Shown here in pieces: positions 33,672-45,030 of a stretch of DNA of 64,000 bases. Source of the DNA: Lytechinus pictus. Taxonomy: Eukaryota > Echinodermata > Echinoidea > Temnopleuroida > Toxopneustidae. A model generated the notes under the pieces. That model saw only the letters and a program-made list of their open reading frames with translations. It did no database searches and was not told the origin of the DNA. The number at the start of each line of letters is the position of its first letter. The first letter of the stretch is position 1. Made by a program: the position numbers and the translations under genes. The DNA lies in contig NC_087247.1 in NCBI RefSeq assembly GCF_037042905.1, positions 75,934,420-75,998,419 of the forward strand, in the 5' to 3' direction.

Positions 33672-36600
33672 TAATACTGTCAGGGCCTATAGCCTATAGG
33701 GGCCATTTTGAATTTCATAATACAGTATTTGTCTCATGCATGACAAAAGAAATGATATGTCTTGCTATAAAACATGTCAGACAATATTTTACTCGTAGAT
33801 CACAATTACATGCATTTTGTTTCTTACTTGTGTAAAAATTAGTTTCTCCATTCGCATTAGGGGCTATGCGGCCATTTTGAATTTCAAAAAACAGAATTTA
33901 TCACATAAATGGCATATATGCCATTAACAATTATGTTTTTAGTCAGTATTCCACTTGTTAATCTTAATAATATGCATTTAAGTGCTCAATCTTGTCATTT
34001 TTTTTTGCCCCGGACATTGCCATTGTACATAATACTCTTTTGGCCATTGGCGTGTACTGGCGCGGCTATTTTAGATATCAAAATACAGTGCTCAATGTTC
34101 CCATATATGACATAATAAATTATATATCTCGTTAGTAATGATGATTTGCATATATTACTTCGTTCATACATCGCGATTTTTGCAGTGAGTTTTGTGAAAA
34201 TTAGTTTTCCCTATAGATTCATATTGTACATAATAGGGTATATAATGGGCTATGGTGGCCATTTTGAATATCAGAAAAATAAATACATGTATTTTGTCAA
34301 AAATTATTTTTTAAGATTGTATTTCACCCCTGCCACACAAATTCATGCATTTCACAGCCAATGTGCAGACAATTTTATGATTTTCATGGGTAATTTGCAT
34401 ATTTTGGCAGCCACATTGGATTTTGCCAATTTGCGGAATATGCTCAAGTTTACACGAGTGGCATCATCCAGATTCGTAATCAGCACCCTCGAATTGACAA
34501 GAAACCATAAAAAAATATTGTATATATAAAAACAAGTGGAATGCCTCTGGCCGTCTCACCTGCATCACGCGATTCAATATAGCAGCAGTGCTGATTTTGA
34601 AAACTACTATAACTCGCACAAGATGTTCAGTAATACTTGGTTACTCTTATTTCCACGTTTTATGAACTAGACCAATACACTTATAGAGATATGATGGCAA
34701 TTCAACAAATACCCCCAACGTGGCCAAAGTTCTTTGACCTTACATGACCTTTGACCTTGATCATGTGACCTGAAACTCGCACAGGATGTTCAGTGATACT
34801 TGATTAGTCTTATGGGCATTTTCACCACAGATGGACACAGAGGCAAAAAAATCAAGCTGATATTCATGTAAAATGCTTTATGTTTTTTAATAAAACAAGA
34901 CCTGAAGTTTCTGAGACAATTTTTTATTTCAAAATGGCTGCCAAAGTATGGATACAAATTAGTGTTGAAAATAGTATATTGATACATATTTTGTTTTGAC
35001 AGATTTTTAAAGAACAGGTTTGATCATGATGGTTTCGCCTGTGATTTAGCTTGCTATTATAACACTTTTTAAAATCACACAGAAAGAAACACCAGTAATT
35101 CATTCATCTGATAAAAAAACATTGATGAAGTATGTGATATGGTATGTAATGTCAGTTACCGAAAACATGAACTTTTTTTTTCTCATTTCCTGGAAAAGAG
35201 GATATATTATATGAAACTTGGTAGATTTCCTCTCTAGGTAACACCTCTCCCTTCTATACCAAAATTAAGATTACCAATTAACAATGAAGCCATAGGGTAC
35301 CATTAAATATATGTAATGTCAGTTACCAAGTGGAAAATGTAATGTCAGTTACCGAGATGTAATGTCAGTTACCATGATAAAACGTTGGTTACCAATATTG
35401 AAATGCAAATATGTGGTCAATTTTATGGTGAAGAAATATTGTATAAAAGTCAAGTCACACCAGAAGGAGCTTGCTATTGACTTTTAAAAGGTATAGTTCA
35501 CAAGGAATACTATATGAAATTATGAAGGAAGTTGCATTCCCATCGTGCAAAAAAAAATTACTATGAAATTGTTTTGTACATGCACTTACCAAGTAAATAA
35601 TTGTTTGTATCAGACAATTTTTTGTTTGGTTTTCGGGGGGGGGGGGGGTAGGGGGTACTTTTCCCAACCTATTGCCTAAATCTGCAACATTTTTAAAGCT
35701 TAACATTGTGATGAAGGGGATTTTCAGGGTCCCTTTTTTAGTTTCTAGGATTCTTTTGAGCATTGCCTCGCTAAAAGTAAATTCCTGGTTTTTATACCTG
35801 TTAGTAGTGTGGATGTGTGATACAATTTTGTTTTTGGTTTACAAGTATAGATGAAAAGTGAAATTTGACAGTTCTGATCAATGTTGCATGGATCTACTAA
35901 AACTGGTGTTTTTTTTTCTAATTTACAAATAGTTTATTTTTTGTTGACAGCTTATAAAAGAAATTAGCAAAGAAAATGATTAAACAAATTATGAAGAGAA
36001 TTGAAATCCGACAGATATGAACAAGCATTGCTTGCACTGACCAGAATAGAAATCAACAAGTGGAATGCCTCTGGCCGTCTCACCTGCATCACGCGATTCA
36101 ATATAGCAGCAGTGCTGATTTTGAAAACTACTATAACTTAATGTTGTAACCCGCAAGTGAAAACCCGAACCGTACCGTCCCGTATAATCCAATAATTTGC
36201 AAGCGGGACCCGCTGACCCGTCGGGTTTTAACCCGCAAGTAAATTTATCTTTGAAAAATGAAAATTATTTCTGCAATCCTCACACTATACAGGCTCAAAT
36301 CACGAAAATATATGCCAACTACTAACCTAGCCTAGAGTGAATTTACTTACAATTTGCAAATTCGCCTTTTATTCCGGAGAGAAAATGTTTTTGGGGTTAC
36401 TTTGTACCCGAAATGGGTCGGCTCTGATCTCGTAATCGAAAGCATTGCCCAATTAACTCCTCGGATCGATCGGAGCCGCAGCTCAGCGCGCGCTAGCTAC
36501 ATGTAGCCCAGGCTGCCCAGCAAATTCGATGTTCAGTTTCCCGTCGCCTGCCCGCGTTATGAAATTTGGACCGCGTTTAAAAATCAAATTCTGAAAATAA

Positions 36601-36754
36601 TTCATTATTTTACTATTTTGACATAGATCTAGATTCAGAACTGATATAAAACATTAATATAAGCTTTTCAGTCACAATTACTTGTATATCATGTAAATAC
36701 CTGTAATTCTTTTCTTGTTTTTTTCTTGTGAATGGAATGACACTGCATGCTCAA

Positions 36755-36880
36755 CCACACCTCGAGCGATGTTCGTGCAGGCTCCACTCAACTTCACTTC
36801 TGCTACACTACGCTCTACCTACCCGATGTAGCGGTAGTGAAGTGGAGTGGAGCCTGCACGAACATCGCTCGAGGTTTGGT
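36755..36880. repeat. Small foldback (CTCGAGCGATGTTCGTGCAG), copy 1
   Basis: Arms of about 55 bp with CCTCGAGCGATGTTCGTGCA and GGCTCCACT...TAGC fold on each other around 36820. A second copy of the family is at 61336-61478. Confidence 0.88.
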
Positions 36881-36902
36881 CGAGCTACCTCAATAAATCC
36901 CA

Positions 36903-37781
36903 TAAGGCGGTGCTGCACCATCCCGAGTTTGCTCAATCTCGAGATTTTAGCCCGATCAGCCCTCTTCGCGATTAATCTCGAGATTCAAGAAACCCCGTCT
37001 GCACCATCCCACGAAGAGCGATTCCTGCTCGAGCGAGGCAACAAGCCCGATATTACGAGCATGCGCACTTTCGGATCTTGGAGTTTCAACGGCCCGCGCT
37101 TTTGAATAACTTCCCGCGATATGCAAGCAATGTACTCCTTTCACTAGCACTTTCGCCGAATTCAACCGGTGTTATGCAACAATCCTCTCAGCTCAGCGAG
37201 TGAAGAAGTGATGTATTCTTCGTTAAATATGATGGCGGAGTAGGAGGCAACGACAGAGAGAGAGAGGGGGAGAGAAGGAGGAAAGAAATGCTATTTGCTC
37301 ACATTTTGCGAAGGAAGACAACACTGCTGTCAGTGTTGTTATTGAATATGACCATCGTCGATGAGCGCCTCCCCCTTCGGTCTGGTCTCTCCCAAAATCC
37401 ATTCACTGGTGGGACACCATCGTTGCTTATGAACGCTATTCGCATGTATAAAGTTGACTTCCGCACGTGTTTATGTTTTGACCAAGGCGGAAGTGGAACG
37501 CGAATTGCATTATGGACTGACGTCATGAATAAATTACCCCGAGTCCAATCTCGAGTGCGTCTGCACCGACGAATTAGCGGGATAATTCGTAAAATAGCGC
37601 GCTATTTTGCAAATAAACCCGAGTTGACTTGGGATTGCAATCTCGAGATTAATCCTACGAACTAGCACGATAATTGCGTCTGCACCGCCAACTATCTCGA
37701 GATTTTTCAGATCGGGATAATTTGCCGGATCAGAAATAGCGCGCTAATTTGAAAACTCGGGATGGTGCAGACGGCCCTATA
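36903..37781. mobile_element. TIR element (GCACCATCCCGAGTTT ends)
   Basis: The inverted ends share CTGCACCATCCCGAGTTT (left) and AAACTCGGGATGGTGCAG (right). The word TCTCGAGATT and its relatives recur through both subterminal regions (36940-37020, 37545-37720). It interrupts the dispersed repeat, and the target appears to be TA. A 125-codon frame on the plus strand (37288-37665) has no recognisable domain. About 880 bp. Confidence 0.75.
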
Positions 37782-37782
37782 G

Positions 37783-38527
37783 TCTAGTAACCTCGCATTG
37801 GTGAGTTGTCATACGGCATATCAGACAAAAAAATCATCAAACAAAACTCAATCTGTTTTACAAGGCCGACGGGAGGCTCACGCACGTACGCATTGGCGCT
37901 TGTACTAGCTAGCCAGTCTGAGCTCTGTCTCTCTGCCAGAGCTCTGGGGGACAATTCGCTCTGTAAAGGCCTCAATGATGGTGATTTTATGTTTCAGACA
38001 GAGTTTATATTTCGGGAATATTATTCAAAACTGCCAATAAAGTTAGATGATTTCTTCATTGTCATGTATATTTAAGTTATTAATGAGTTCATTCTCACCA
38101 AATTTAGACTCCCCCATAGAGAAATGCAATTTTCGTGGAGATCTGCGTTTTCAAAGAACATCAGGAAAAGTTAGGGTATGTGGGCCTTTATTACATGGCC
38201 AAGTACTGGAATTAGATGGAGTAGAAATTAGATATTGAATTCATTTATATCCAAGTTCAACTCATAGTCACACCCACACAAACACACCCACATCCAAGAT
38301 TCTAAGCATGAAAAAAATAACTTTAAAATCATGCAATATTAAACAATAAGTAATAATTAATTTGATAAGTGAACAGGGATTCCTCAAAATACAAAAACGT
38401 AGCATTTGAAAAGAGCCCCCGAAATGAAAAAAGTAGCCTCCAAAACGGTAGAAATGGAGACCCTGAAATATTATAAAAAATGAAAATGGAACCCCCGAAA
38501 AAAAAATGATTGATTTGCTCCCTGGCT
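37783..38527 (+). repeat. ~0.8-kb dispersed repeat, copy 2 (inside hAT-like element)
   Basis: Second copy of the repeat at 20140-20990. Its left part is cut by the TIR element at 36903-37781: AATAAATCCCA before that element and GTCTAGTAACC after it are contiguous in copy 1. It ends at an A run near 38506. Confidence 0.85.
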
Positions 38528-39397
38528 TCAAGACAGTTCCACAGAATAAACGTGCGTTCAAAGGTTACAAAAGGTCAAACTTTCATCTTCTGGAAAATAA
38601 TGAATAATGAAATCCTCATTATGAGCTGGAAAAAATGGGACGGGAAACTCGACATCGAGTTTCATTGGCCTATGCGATTGCTTTTGACTAGATCGACTAC
38701 TGTGCTGCGCTGCACTGGCGCGCGCTCCTTCTTCGAAAGAGCAACTGATGTATTTATGTCGAACTGTCTCAGTCCTGTTCACTGTTCACAAGACAAAAAT
38801 ACGCCAGCATTTTTTAAAAAGGAAATATCTACGTCTCTAAAAGAATCCGCCACGTAAGAAGCACATGATCCTAACTCAATTTTCATTGTTAATGTTTTTA
38901 TTATGCGTCGTTACTTCTCCCTTTTTTTTCGCATGACGGTCTGCGGGTTTGAGAATGAACTCGGCCCGGCCCGCAACCCGCGATCGGGGGCATACCGGCA
39001 GGTTAACCCGTACCGCAACGGGTGCGGGTTACAACATTACTATAACTCGCACAAGATGTTCAGTGATACTTGGTTACTCTTATTTCCACGTTTTATGAAC
39101 TAGACCAATACACTTATAGAGATATGATGGCAATTCAACAAATACCCCCAACGTGGCCAAAGTTCTTTGACCTAACATGACCTTTGACCTTGATCATGTG
39201 ACATGAAACTCAGGCAGGATGTTCAGTAATACTTGATTAACCTTATGGCCAAGTTTCATGAACTAGGTCCATATACTTTCTAAGTTATGCTGTCATTTCA
39301 AAAACTTAACCTCAGGTTAAGATTTGGTGTTGACGCCGCCGCCGCCGCCGTCGGAAAAGCGGCGCCTATAGTCTCACTCTGCTATGCAGGTGAGACA

Positions 39398-40259
39398 ACA
39401 AGTGGAATGCCTCTGGCCGTCTCACCTGCATCACGCGATTCAATATAGCAGCAGTGCTGATTTTGAAAACTACTATAACTCGCACAAGATGTTCAATAAT
39501 ACTTGGTTACTCTTATTTCCACGTTTTATGAACTAGACCAATACACTTATAGAGATATGATGGCAATTCAACAAATACCCCCAACGTGGCCAAAGTTCTT
39601 TGACCTTACATGACCTTTGACCTTGATCATGTGACCTGAAACTCGCACAGGATGTTCAGTGATACTTGATTACTATTATGTCCAAGTTTTATGAACTAGA
39701 CCAACACACTTTCAAATTTATGGCTGTAATTCAACAAATACCCCAATTTGGCCAAAGTTCATTGACCCTAAATGACCTTTGACCTTGATCATGTGACCTG
39801 AAACTTGCACAGGATGTTCAGTAATACTTGATTACTATTATGTCCAAGTTTCATGAATCAGATCCATAAACTTTTTAAGTTATGATGGTAATTCAACAGA
39901 TATAAGTGTATAAGTTTCATGAACTAGGTCCATATATTTTCTAAGTTATGATGACATTTCAAAAACTTAACCTTAGGTTAAGATTTTGATTCCCCCAACA
40001 TGGTCTAAGTTCATTGACCCTAAATGACCTTTGACCTTGGTCATGTGACATGAAACTCAGGCAGGATGTTCAGTAATACTTGATTAACCTTATGGCCAAG
40101 TTTCATGAACTAGGTCCATATACTTTCTAAGTTATGCTGTCATTTCAAAAACTTAACCTCAGGTTAAGATTTGGTGTTGACGCCGCAGCCGCCGTCGTCG
40201 CCGCCGCCGCCGTCGGAAAAGCGGCGCCTATAGTCTCACTCTGCTATGCAGGTGAGACA
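39398..40259 (+). mobile_element. DR1-bearing repeat, copy 5, tandem with copy 4
   Basis: Starts one base after the GTGAGAC end of copy 4. DR1 motifs are at 39611, 39773 and 40025, with a GCC/GTC stretch near 40180-40215 and an intact terminal hairpin. A short deletion lies near 39900. The head-to-tail junction suggests either tandem insertion into the element's own end or unequal exchange. Confidence 0.88.
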
Positions 40260-41941
40260 ATAAAACTACATGGCTGCATGAGATTCGGGGGAGGGGTACA
40301 TGTAGCCTAGGGGAGGAAACCCTTATTCATTTTTGCCTTTTTTGAGGGGAGGGGGAGGTTGGAGAAGGAAAAGGTTTAAAAAGTCAATATAAAACTGATG
40401 AATATATTATGGGTGTATAGTCAGAAAAATCCATGCGTACAGTCAATGCAATATCAAATTACTATAGGAAAACATGTAGCTGCTATGACCCCCCCCCCCC
40501 CCCCCGAGTAAGTAAAACATACATTTCTTATCTTTTGATAATTAAAAATGTGAAGTATTATGAAACTTTTATGATTTTAAAAAGCCTTACATATAAGTAC
40601 CAAGAAAATTATGCCTTTGAAAATCATATAGCACTGGTAAATGTTAATGTGTATTGTCAGTTACCGACAAGTAATGATAAAAATGTTCAAATCAAAGAAA
40701 GGAATTGAGAAAAATAAAAAGTTTTTCATTGAAATGTTCCTAAAAACTTGGGTATACTTCCACATCAAGCTCACTTTCATGTGAAGCCCTGCACAGAAGA
40801 TACAATGCAATGATTCCACACATTTGACTTCCATGTGTTATCTCTATGGCAAATTAAGTGTAATGTCAGTTACCGTAATGTCAGTTACCAGCATGGTTGT
40901 GGAAAAATTATCATAGTCCCCAAAAGACAAAAACGAATTTCTTAATATTTTGACACATCTTAACCTAGTAACGGAGGTATATTTACATATTCAAATTATT
41001 ACTCTATCTACTCAGGGACATGAGATATTTCAATTTTAATGAACACCCTGAAATTGCATGTCCTTTTGCGTAATGTCAGTTACCGACACATTTTTGCTTG
41101 CTGATGCGTAAAAAAATGTGGTTACAAGGAAAACTTAGTATCAGAGTATACAGCAAGGTTCACTTTATTAACTCTATCAAAAGCAAACTCCCATCATTTG
41201 TTGTTTTAGAGATACACACAATGAAAGGTGTGAATACATTGTGCCGTGTAATGTCAGTTACCGTGAAAATGCCCTTATGTCCAAGTTTCAAGAGTCAGAT
41301 CCATCAACTTTCAAAGTTATGATGGTAATTCAACAGATACCCCCATTATGGCCAAAGTTTATTGACCTTTGACCTTGGTTATGTGACCTAAAATGTGCAC
41401 AGGATGTTCAGCGATACTTGATTACTCTTATGTCCAAGTTTTATTAACTAGACCGACACACTTTCAAAGTTATGGCTGTAATTCAACAAATACCCCAATT
41501 TGGCCAAAGTTCATTGACCCTAAATGACCTTTGACCTTGGTCATGTGACGTGAAACTCATGCAGGATGTTCAGTGATACTTGATTAACCATATGTATAAG
41601 TTTCATGAACTAGGTCCATATATTTTCTAAGTTATGATGACATTTCAAAAACTTAACCTTAGGTTAAGATTTTGAATTTGATGTTGATTCCCCCAACATG
41701 GTCTAAGTTCATTGACCCTAAATGACCTTTGACCTTGGTCATGTGACATGAAACTCAGGCAGGATGTTCAGTAATACTTGATTAAACTTATAGCCAATTT
41801 CATGAACTAGGTCCATATACTTTCTAAGTTATGCTGTCATTTCAAAAACTTAACCTCAGCCTCAGGTTAAGATTTGGTGTTGACGCCGCCGCCGTCGGAA
41901 AAGCGGCGCCTATAGTCTCACTCTGCTATGCAGGTGAGACA

Positions 41942-42780
41942 AAAATAAGGTTTGGTCAATTTTCTATGGGGCCTTTGGCCTTTATATCCTGGACTAATAC
42001 TATGAGTTATATCATAACCTTGTTCATAGAATGAGTGTACCGACTATATCTAACGTTAGGCCTAGATCCACCCAAGGGTTCATTACATGCCGCCACGCAC
42101 AGAAAAATCAAGCCATAGAAGTCGTGTGTTGTGGACCCAAGAAGTGAGATCCCAGCACGCGCGACCCACTAGTTAGAAATCCACTGCCAAACGCGGTTCG
42201 TGGTGCGAGGTTAGTATATCAGTAATACTAACCTCGCAATACGTGTGAGTGGGCCTAGATCTTGCCCCGGGGACCTCGACACGACGTCTTTAGACAGTGT
42301 CGAGGTCCTGAATGCTACCACTCATTTTCACCGGAGTACAAAACTTCGCGATGTTTGGCATCAGAAAACCGATGATCATAATGAATTAAGAATCTAACGA
42401 GTAATATCAATCTTACCTAAACAAACTGTTCCTAAATCAGTTTACCTTTGAAATAAGAATAATGAATATAATTCCATGAAATCCTTCAAAAGAGCATCAA
42501 TTTTCGGACTTTTGTTCCAATCGCGAGATCGCCATGTTTGAAGAACGTGAAAAAAAGTTTCTGCGCATGCGCATATGAATATTTATAAGATGACATCACT
42601 GTCTTTACAACACAGTTTAATGAATATGCATGTAAAGTCAAAACTTTCGGCAAGTCGCCTCGATTCAATTAAATCATGATTTATAGGCATATAATTCAAT
42701 ACCATATTTTCATTTTAATTTTTAAAAAAATCTGTATTTATGAAAAAATAATTTATTTCATAGATATTTTTATTTTGATG
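41942..42780. other. Intronic DNA with two strong hairpins
   Basis: Hairpin 1 (42205-42237) has a 13-bp perfect stem GCGAGGTTAGTAT. Hairpin 2 (42271-42308) has a 12-bp perfect stem GGACCTCGACAC. They are 33 bp apart in a GC-richer patch. The rest is AT-rich with nothing recognised. Confidence 0.7.
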
Positions 42781-43640
42781 TGGAAGAGGTTCATCGTGGT
42801 GAAGGATTGAGTAGAAGAAGTAACCAGTTGTCTCACGATGTAGCAAACGTAGTTGTATTTTTATTAGTAGTAGTATTTTTTATTGGTAGTATTTTATTTT
42901 ATTTTATTTTATTTTTTATTAGTAGTATTATTTTTGTAGTAGTATTTTTATTTTGTTGCATTCTGTGTTTTTATAATATTTTTTTTAATTTTGTAATTTG
43001 TTATATTTCTTTCTCATTTTCATCTTTTTTATGCTTTGTTTATGGGGAGGGGGGGGGGGGGGTAAAGCATGACTGTGTTCTCTTGGTGTGTGTGTTTTTT
43101 TTTTATAAATTCCTGTACAAAATAAAATTTATCAACAATATGATTGTGTTTCATAATTATATTAAGAGATTTCTAGATCATGTAGAAATTTTAAGTCTGT
43201 ATTATGAGTATTCCCTTTGTGATTATGAAATATTAAATTTACAGATTCTAATTTTACATTTAGAAAAATCAATTTACGATTTTCTTAAATACGAATTCTG
43301 ATTTTATTAATTTTATACATCTTTTTCACTTGTTATAACAACGAGGAAGGATTGAATATGATTTTAAAACGAAAGGAAATACTTTTAAAAAAAGTTGCCT
43401 CCTTTAAAAAGAAATATCAAGATATCGTAAAGAATAATTATAATTTAATAAAAAAGAATCTGCCGCTTTGATAATCTCTAATTACCATTTGTTGTATAAT
43501 TCACCTCATGGCAGTAGCATATGTGTTTTTTAGTCACCCGCCCCCCCCCTCCCCCTCTAAAGAAAATTAATACAAAACGACCTCCAATTTTATGTTAAAG
43601 ACCTTTTTTTTTGCTTGTCAAATTCAAATTAAAAACATGG
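42781..43640. other. T-rich low-complexity intron
   Basis: Composed of TATTTTT and TAGTAG tracts and a G run at 43048-43061. The 173-codon frame starting at 42780 is Phe/Ile/Tyr-rich and reflects base composition, so it is not called. Confidence 0.6.
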
Positions 43641-43644
43641 AACT

Positions 43645-43986
43645 CACTGCCGGATCCAGGGGGAGGCAAAAGCCGGCTCGTGCTCCCCCCTCCCCTTGAG
43701 AAGAAAAATGAAAATTTGTGATTTAAAAAATGTTGTTAAAACCGAACTATGCCCCCTCCCCTTTGAAAGTGAAGATCTTTTTTTTTCTTGTCAATTTTTT
43801 TCGGGGCCGAATTATTCTTTTTTTTTATACAAAATTTTTTTTTTTTTTTTTGGCTTGTCAATTTTGGTCAGGGACGAAATTTTCTTAATTTTTGGTTGAA
43901 AAACTTTTTCTTTTTTTTTGCTCGTCAAAGTTTTCATTGGAAAAATGTGCCCCCCCCCCCCTTTGAAAATCATGGTTCCGCCACTA
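43645..43986. mobile_element. hAT-like MITE (CAGTGGCGGATCC-type ends), poly-T interior
   Basis: Ends CACTGCCGGATCCAGGGGG and CATGGTTCCGCCACTA are inverted variants of the CAGTGGCGGATCC terminus. The flanks ATGGAACT (43637-43644) and ATTGAACT (43987-43994) match at 7 of 8 bases, as an aged 8-bp duplication. Inside, CTTGTCAATTTT plus T runs repeat. Same family style as 29541-29943 and 50396-50641. Confidence 0.75.
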
Positions 43987-44013
43987 ATTGAACTCATTTA
44001 TACGAAGCGCTTA

Positions 44014-44266
44014 CACTGTCAAAAATAATTTTAACAACGCTGTTTATTGTGTGAATTGCGCAGTATATAGTTCAAACATTTTAAACAAGTGTTTAAAGTC
44101 TTAAAAATCATGCTTTAATTATTGATTATTCAATATTTGAATTTAATTATTGATTATCAAATATTTGAATTTAAACTGCATTGTTTAAGAATTTAAACAC
44201 TTGTTTAAACAATTGTGTGATTCATGTCGTAAACAGTGTTTTTTTTTTCAATCATTTTTAACAGTG
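44014..44266. mobile_element. Tc1/mariner-like MITE (CACTGTCAAAAAT ends)
   Basis: The inverted ends CACTGTCAAAAATAATT and CATTTTTAACAGTG are flanked by TA on each side. The arms continue with AACAAGTGTTTAAA and TTTAAACACTTGTT, so most of the 253 bp folds back. TA duplication and size fit a mariner-derived MITE. Confidence 0.8.
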
Positions 44267-44267
44267 T

Positions 44268-45030
44268 ACTTGAATGATTAGAAACTTAAATGACATGCAA
44301 AATATCAAATTAATGGCGCAAAATAGGCGAAAGGAGATTGATGACATATGAACTTCCATCTAGTAATATTGTACTTTCTTTTTTTCACATATATATTGTA
44401 CGGCACAATTTTTATAACTGCCCCTTTTAAATGCTCAGGATAAGGCCGTCCGCGGCCCTAAATAAATAAGTAAAGAGCTGAAAAGCGAAAGAAGTAGACT
44501 TTGTGGGTAATTGACAGCTAGAGTTTACCACCCTTACCTAAGGATCGGGAAAGTTAGTATTCAATTCGAAGAAAAATATTACTTTGACATGTAATCTTAA
44601 TACTAGTTCCGTTCCCAAATATCATTCTTTAAAACTTGATGCCGCCACGAAACACACTAGCATTAAGCCGAGATGGGAAAACGGGGTAGTATAGAAAGGT
44701 AAATAAAGGAGAAAAACAATATCATGATTTCCTCGCAAACTTGCGCGGAAGCAAATATTTAGAGAGAAAGAAAATGAGAAAGAAAATCCCACAAAGCTAT
44801 CTTTTTCGCCATTGCTTTCCCCTTCGCTCTCACCGTGTATACTGTCCTGGGGGGGGGCGTTAGGATGGGGAAGGCCACCCCACCACCTCCTTGCGACGCA
44901 CTTGTTATAGAAAAAATTGAAAAGGTGCATGATAAAGGCCTAACTTTTATTGGGATGTTATGACAAAATCTATCACAAAATTTGATTTCTGCATCAATTC
45001 TTCAGTGGTACAGTTGTAGATGTATATATA
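44268..45030. other. Intronic DNA, nothing recognised
   Basis: AT-rich, with a short G run at 44849-44857. The minus-strand 102-codon frame (44622-44930) has no recognisable motif. Confidence 0.45.

Larger units (their letters stand above)
21085..34455. mobile_element. Large foldback element of ~190-bp units, expanded by insertions
   Basis: Units with AAAATGGCCGCCA, GTATTATGTACAATG and ACAAGAGTGAGCAC run rightward at 21085-21350, 24899-25300 and 26283-26700. They run leftward (reverse complement) at 26790-27235, 31204-31357 and 33680-34455. Mirrored pairs match in order: 21085-21310 with 34220-34455, 24899-25040 with 34005-34190, 25081-25290 with 33845-33990. The turn-around is near 26770. 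Without later insertions it would be about 2.6 kb, a near-perfect hairpin. Sea urchin TU foldback elements have a comparable plan; whether this is one is unknown. No coding capacity or target duplication was identified. Confidence 0.85.
36139..39039. mobile_element. hAT-like element (TAATGTTGTAACCCGC ends)
   Basis: The inverted ends TAATGTTGTAACCCGCA and TGCGGGTTACAACATTA are flanked by the perfect 8-bp duplication CTATAACT (36131-36138 and 39040-39047). Removing it restores the DR1 repeat. Duplication length and TAnnG-type start fit the hAT superfamily. CCCGC-rich words recur inside both ends (36175-36240, 38940-39030). The interior is filled by a foldback (36755-36880), a TIR element (36903-37781) and a dispersed repeat (37783-38527). 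No transposase frame. Confidence 0.88.
36056..39397 (+). mobile_element. DR1-bearing repeat, copy 4, split by a hAT-like element and internally deleted
   Basis: Begins ACAAGTGGAATGCC, is interrupted after CTATAACT (36138) by the hAT-like insertion, and resumes at 39040. After the first DR1 (39178) it jumps straight to the last subunit, so three subunits are missing, as expected from recombination between subunits. Copy 5 follows directly. Confidence 0.85.
34814..41274. mobile_element. TIR element (GGGCATTTTCAC) with GTAATGTCAGTTACC iterons
   Basis: Perfect 12-bp inverted ends GGGCATTTTCAC (34814-34825) and GTGAAAATGCCC (41263-41274) are flanked by TTAT on both sides. Removing it restores a contiguous DR1 repeat. 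The motif GTAATGTCAGTTACC occurs at 35146, 35313, 35339, 35359, 40860, 40875, 41070 and 41248, plus one near match at 40651. All are in one orientation and clustered toward the two ends. About 4.2 kb of the interior is later insertion (36056-40259). TTAT resembles the TTAA target of piggyBac or Kolobok elements, but the superfamily is not settled. No transposase is seen. Confidence 0.85.
34532..41941 (+). mobile_element. DR1-bearing repeat, copy 3, split by a 6.5-kb insertion
   Basis: The 5' part is 34532-34813 and the 3' part 41275-41941, joined across the TTAT-duplicated insertion at 34814-41274. Both parts keep subunit order. DR1 motifs lie at 34745, 41363, 41525 and 41723. The terminal hairpin and GTGAGAC end are intact. 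Confidence 0.88.

Noticed and set aside
42780..43301. 173-codon frame rich in Phe, Ile and Tyr
   Set aside because: T-rich low-complexity DNA explains it. There are no membrane-protein motifs, splice sites or homology.
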